This document shows, in pieces, positions 6,357 through 8,092 of a DNA stretch of 8,092 nt; within the stretch, counting starts at the first letter, position 1, and each line of letters opens with the position of its first letter. The stretch covers positions 1-8,092 of the forward strand of contig CAJKZL010000126.1 in assembly GCA_905204385.1 (NCBI GenBank). Direction: 5' to 3'. A program made the position numbers and the translations under genes. Below the pieces are notes generated by a model. That model ran no database searches. It was not told the origin of the DNA and saw only the letters and a program-made list of their open reading frames with translations. The DNA is from an uncultured Odoribacter sp. Lineage in GTDB: Bacteria > Bacteroidota > Bacteroidia > Bacteroidales > Marinifilaceae.

Positions 6357-7028
6357 TTACCCCCTGGCTTTTTTAATATAAGACAATGCATTCCGGCTCA
6401 ATTCGGTGATTTTATGCCATTCTCCCGCAACTATCACCTCTTTCGGAAATAGGTTGGATCCCATTCCTACACAAGTTACACCTGCTTTTACCCAGGCCGT
6501 CAGATTTTCTTCGGTAGGTTCCACCCCTCCGGTGACCATTAACATCGACCAAGGCATGGGTGCTTTCACATTCTTTACAAAAGAAGGTCCTCCCACATTT
6601 CCCGCAGGAAAAACCTTACATAAATCACAACCGGCTTCCTGTGCAAAACCGATCTCCGAAACCGAACCGCAACCCGGGGTATAGGGGATCGAGCGGCGAT
6701 TGCACACTTTAGCAATCTCGGGATTCAACAACGGGCCTACGACAAAATTGGCTCCCAGTTGTATATAAAGCGCTGCGGTAGCTGCATCTACAACAGACCC
6801 AACCCCCAGAATCATTTCCGGACATTCTTTCGAAGCATACTTCACCAGTTCGGCAAACACTTCCTGGGCAAAATCACCCCGGTTGGTAAACTCAAAGGCA
6901 CGCACACCCCCTTCGTAACATGCTTTCACCACTTGTTTTGCAATTTCTGCCTCCTGATGATAAAAGACAGGAACCATACCGGTATCCGCCATCACACTCA
7001 GGACTTGCAATTTAGAAAATTTAGCCAT
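6357..7028 (-). CDS. kdgA: KDPG/KHG aldolase (2-dehydro-3-deoxy-phosphogluconate aldolase / 4-hydroxy-2-oxoglutarate aldolase)
   Basis: This class I aldolase splits 2-keto-3-deoxy-6-phosphogluconate into pyruvate and glyceraldehyde 3-phosphate, the last step of hexuronate breakdown. From ATG at 7028 it is 223 residues, the normal size for the family. The Schiff-base lysine is Lys138 in LCKVFPAG, and Glu46 and Arg50 in FEFTNRGDF match the other catalytic residues of the E. coli enzyme. GVGSVVD (75-81) and PYTPGCGS (115-122) are also typical. A TTG two codons upstream (7034) gives a longer form, but MAKFSKLQ is the usual Bacteroidales start. After the lysine the enzyme reads FPAGNVGG where E. 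coli-type enzymes have FPAE. The stop is 3 bp from the transporter start, so both are in one operon; uxaC is 61 bp upstream. Confidence 0.95.
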   Translation of the reverse strand: MAKFSKLQVLSVMADTGMVPVFYHQEAEIAKQVVKACYEGGVRAFEFTNRGDFAQEVFAELVKYASKECPEMILGVGSVVDAATAALYIQLGANFVVGPLLNPEIAKVCNRRSIPYTPGCGSVSEIGFAQEAGCDLCKVFPAGNVGGPSFVKNVKAPMPWSMLMVTGGVEPTEENLTAWVKAGVTCVGMGSNLFPKEVIVAGEWHKITELSRNALSYIKKARG

Positions 7029-7064
7029 CTTCAAGTATTTTAGATTTGTGATTACAATTTGCTG

Positions 7065-7087
7065 TTTTCCCCGTCAACCGCGGAAAA
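7065..7087 (-). other. Hairpin between uxaC and kdgA
   Basis: TTTTCCCCG (7065-7073) can pair with CGCGGAAAA (7079-7087) apart from one central mismatch, leaving a 5-nt loop. It begins 2 bases after the uxaC stop on the transcribed strand and has no T-run after it, so it does not look like a full terminator. It could protect the uxaC 3' end or reduce readthrough into the aldolase and transporter genes. Confidence 0.35.
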
Positions 7088-7089
7088 TA

Positions 7090-8092
7090 TCAAAAATTAA
7101 AAAATTTCTTTGCGTTGTTATAACATATATCTTCGATCATCTTCCCGATAAAACCGATCTCACCGGCCGGCAGTAAACCGTTTTCCACATCGTTTCCAAT
7201 CAGATTGCAAAGCGTACGACGGAAATACTCATGCCGGGGATAGGACAGAAAACTACGGGAATCGGTCAACATCCCCACAAACCGACTCAATAAGCCTTGC
7301 AAAGACAAAGCATTCATCTGTTTTTCCATGCCGTCTTTCTGATCGGAAAACCACCAACCTGAGCCGAATTGAATTTTTCCGGCAATTTCCCCATCCTGAA
7401 AATTACCGATCATTGTTGCCACCACTTCGTTGGCGCAAGGATTCAGGTTGTATAAAATCGTTTTCGCCAATTTATCCTGAACAGCCAAACGGTCCAGAAA
7501 TTTCGCCATAGATCTGGCGGTATTGAACTCGCCGATATAATCATATCCCGTATCAGGTCCTATCAGGCGGAACATCTTACTGTTGTTGTTACGGATAGCG
7601 CCATAATGAAATTGCTGAGTCCATCCCCTTTCCCAATCCATCACGCCAAATTCCACCAACATGGCGGACTTGAATTTCAGGATCTCTCCCCTGCTCAATT
7701 CAGCACCCCCATATACTTTATCGAAAATTGCATCAATTTCTGCAGGAGTATACTCCTCAGCATAAAATTCTTCTATACCATGATCCGATAAACGGCATCC
7801 TACAGAAGCAAAAAACTCATGACGCTTACGAAGAGCGGCCAAAAGGTCTTCATAACGGTGTATGGTTATGCCGGAAACTACCGATAATTTCTCCACATAC
7901 TCCCGGAACAGAGCCGGAACCTCTACCGCCATCGCTTTATCAGGACGCCAGGTAGGCAATACCTTGATTTTAAAACCATCGGTTTTACACTTTATATGAT
8001 ATTCCAGACTATCGACCGGATCGTCCGTTGTGCAAATCACTTCTACCCCGTATCGGGACATCAACCCCCGCGCCCGGTATTCCGGAGTCCGC
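7090..8092 (-). CDS. uxaC: Uronate isomerase, C-terminal part (5' end outside window)
   Basis: UxaC interconverts D-glucuronate with D-fructuronate and D-galacturonate with D-tagaturonate, the first cytoplasmic step of hexuronate use. The frame stays open to the window edge and 333 residues are visible; the family is about 470, so roughly 135-140 N-terminal residues, including the metal-binding HxH, are missing. Clear family marks are the TPEYRARGL start of the visible part, CTTDDPVDSLEYH, VLPTWRPDKA, the QFHYGAIRNNN and GPDTGYDYIGE stretch, GSGWWFSDQKDG and LTDSRSFLSYPRHEYFRR near the C-terminus. It is the first visible gene of the operon with the KDPG aldolase and transporter. The promoter lies outside the window. 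Reading from the TTG at 8064 as a start would be wrong, because homology continues upstream to the edge. Confidence 0.97.
   Translation of the reverse strand, partial: RTPEYRARGLMSRYGVEVICTTDDPVDSLEYHIKCKTDGFKIKVLPTWRPDKAMAVEVPALFREYVEKLSVVSGITIHRYEDLLAALRKRHEFFASVGCRLSDHGIEEFYAEEYTPAEIDAIFDKVYGGAELSRGEILKFKSAMLVEFGVMDWERGWTQQFHYGAIRNNNSKMFRLIGPDTGYDYIGEFNTARSMAKFLDRLAVQDKLAKTILYNLNPCANEVVATMIGNFQDGEIAGKIQFGSGWWFSDQKDGMEKQMNALSLQGLLSRFVGMLTDSRSFLSYPRHEYFRRTLCNLIGNDVENGLLPAGEIGFIGKMIEDICYNNAKKFFNF

Noticed and set aside
5574..6452. 292-codon open frame on the plus strand opposite the transporter gene
   Set aside because: It is antisense to a confident ExuT-type gene. Its translation is rich in Pro, His, Arg and Gly with no domain pattern, as expected from the reverse frame of a membrane-protein gene.
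7041..7048. TAGATTTG, an exact TAnnTTTG box on the plus strand between kdgA and uxaC, pointing into uxaC antisense
   Set aside because: There is no -33 partner and no plus-strand gene follows. A six-base match of this kind is expected a few times by chance in 8 kb on two strands.

Overview
This window looks like an ordinary chromosomal segment from a Bacteroidales bacterium. The evidence is the style of the proteins (a hexuronate transporter, KDPG aldolase and PanB of Bacteroidales type), the FtsH-CdsA neighbourhood, the lack of Shine-Dalgarno sequences before most starts, and Bacteroidetes-type -7 promoter boxes (TAnnTTTG) in front of psd and the HIT gene. Odoribacteraceae or a related family is possible, but I cannot fix the genus from the sequence alone.

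Plus strand, 1-1628: the C-terminal 198 residues of the membrane protease FtsH, a 69-residue DUF2007 protein, and the CDP-diacylglycerol synthase CdsA. They are closely packed, and the last two overlap by 8 bp, so this is probably one operon. A 351-bp gap (1629-1979) follows. It holds a weak terminator-like hairpin, an inverted repeat and a good -7 promoter box. Next come a small phosphatidylserine decarboxylase (psd, 1980-2636), ketopantoate hydroxymethyltransferase (panB, 2701-3516) and a short RluA-family pseudouridine synthase (3602-4291). CdsA and Psd catalyse the first and last steps of the route from phosphatidate to phosphatidylethanolamine. The middle enzyme, phosphatidylserine synthase, is not in the window.

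A strong bidirectional hairpin terminator (4367-4394) separates the plus-strand genes from the minus-strand genes.

Minus strand, 8092 down to 4413: uronate isomerase uxaC (its N-terminus lies beyond the window), KDPG/KHG aldolase and an ExuT-type hexuronate transporter form a hexuronate uptake and breakdown operon in that transcription order. The operon ends at an 11-bp inverted repeat (4858-4894). A HIT-family nucleotide-binding protein follows, with its own candidate promoter.

I found no mobile element, CRISPR array, tRNA, rRNA or defence-type cluster. I see no previously undescribed system here. The points worth a second look are small: regulatory structures in the gaps, a possible near-leaderless HIT transcript, and the DUF2007 gene wedged between ftsH and cdsA.
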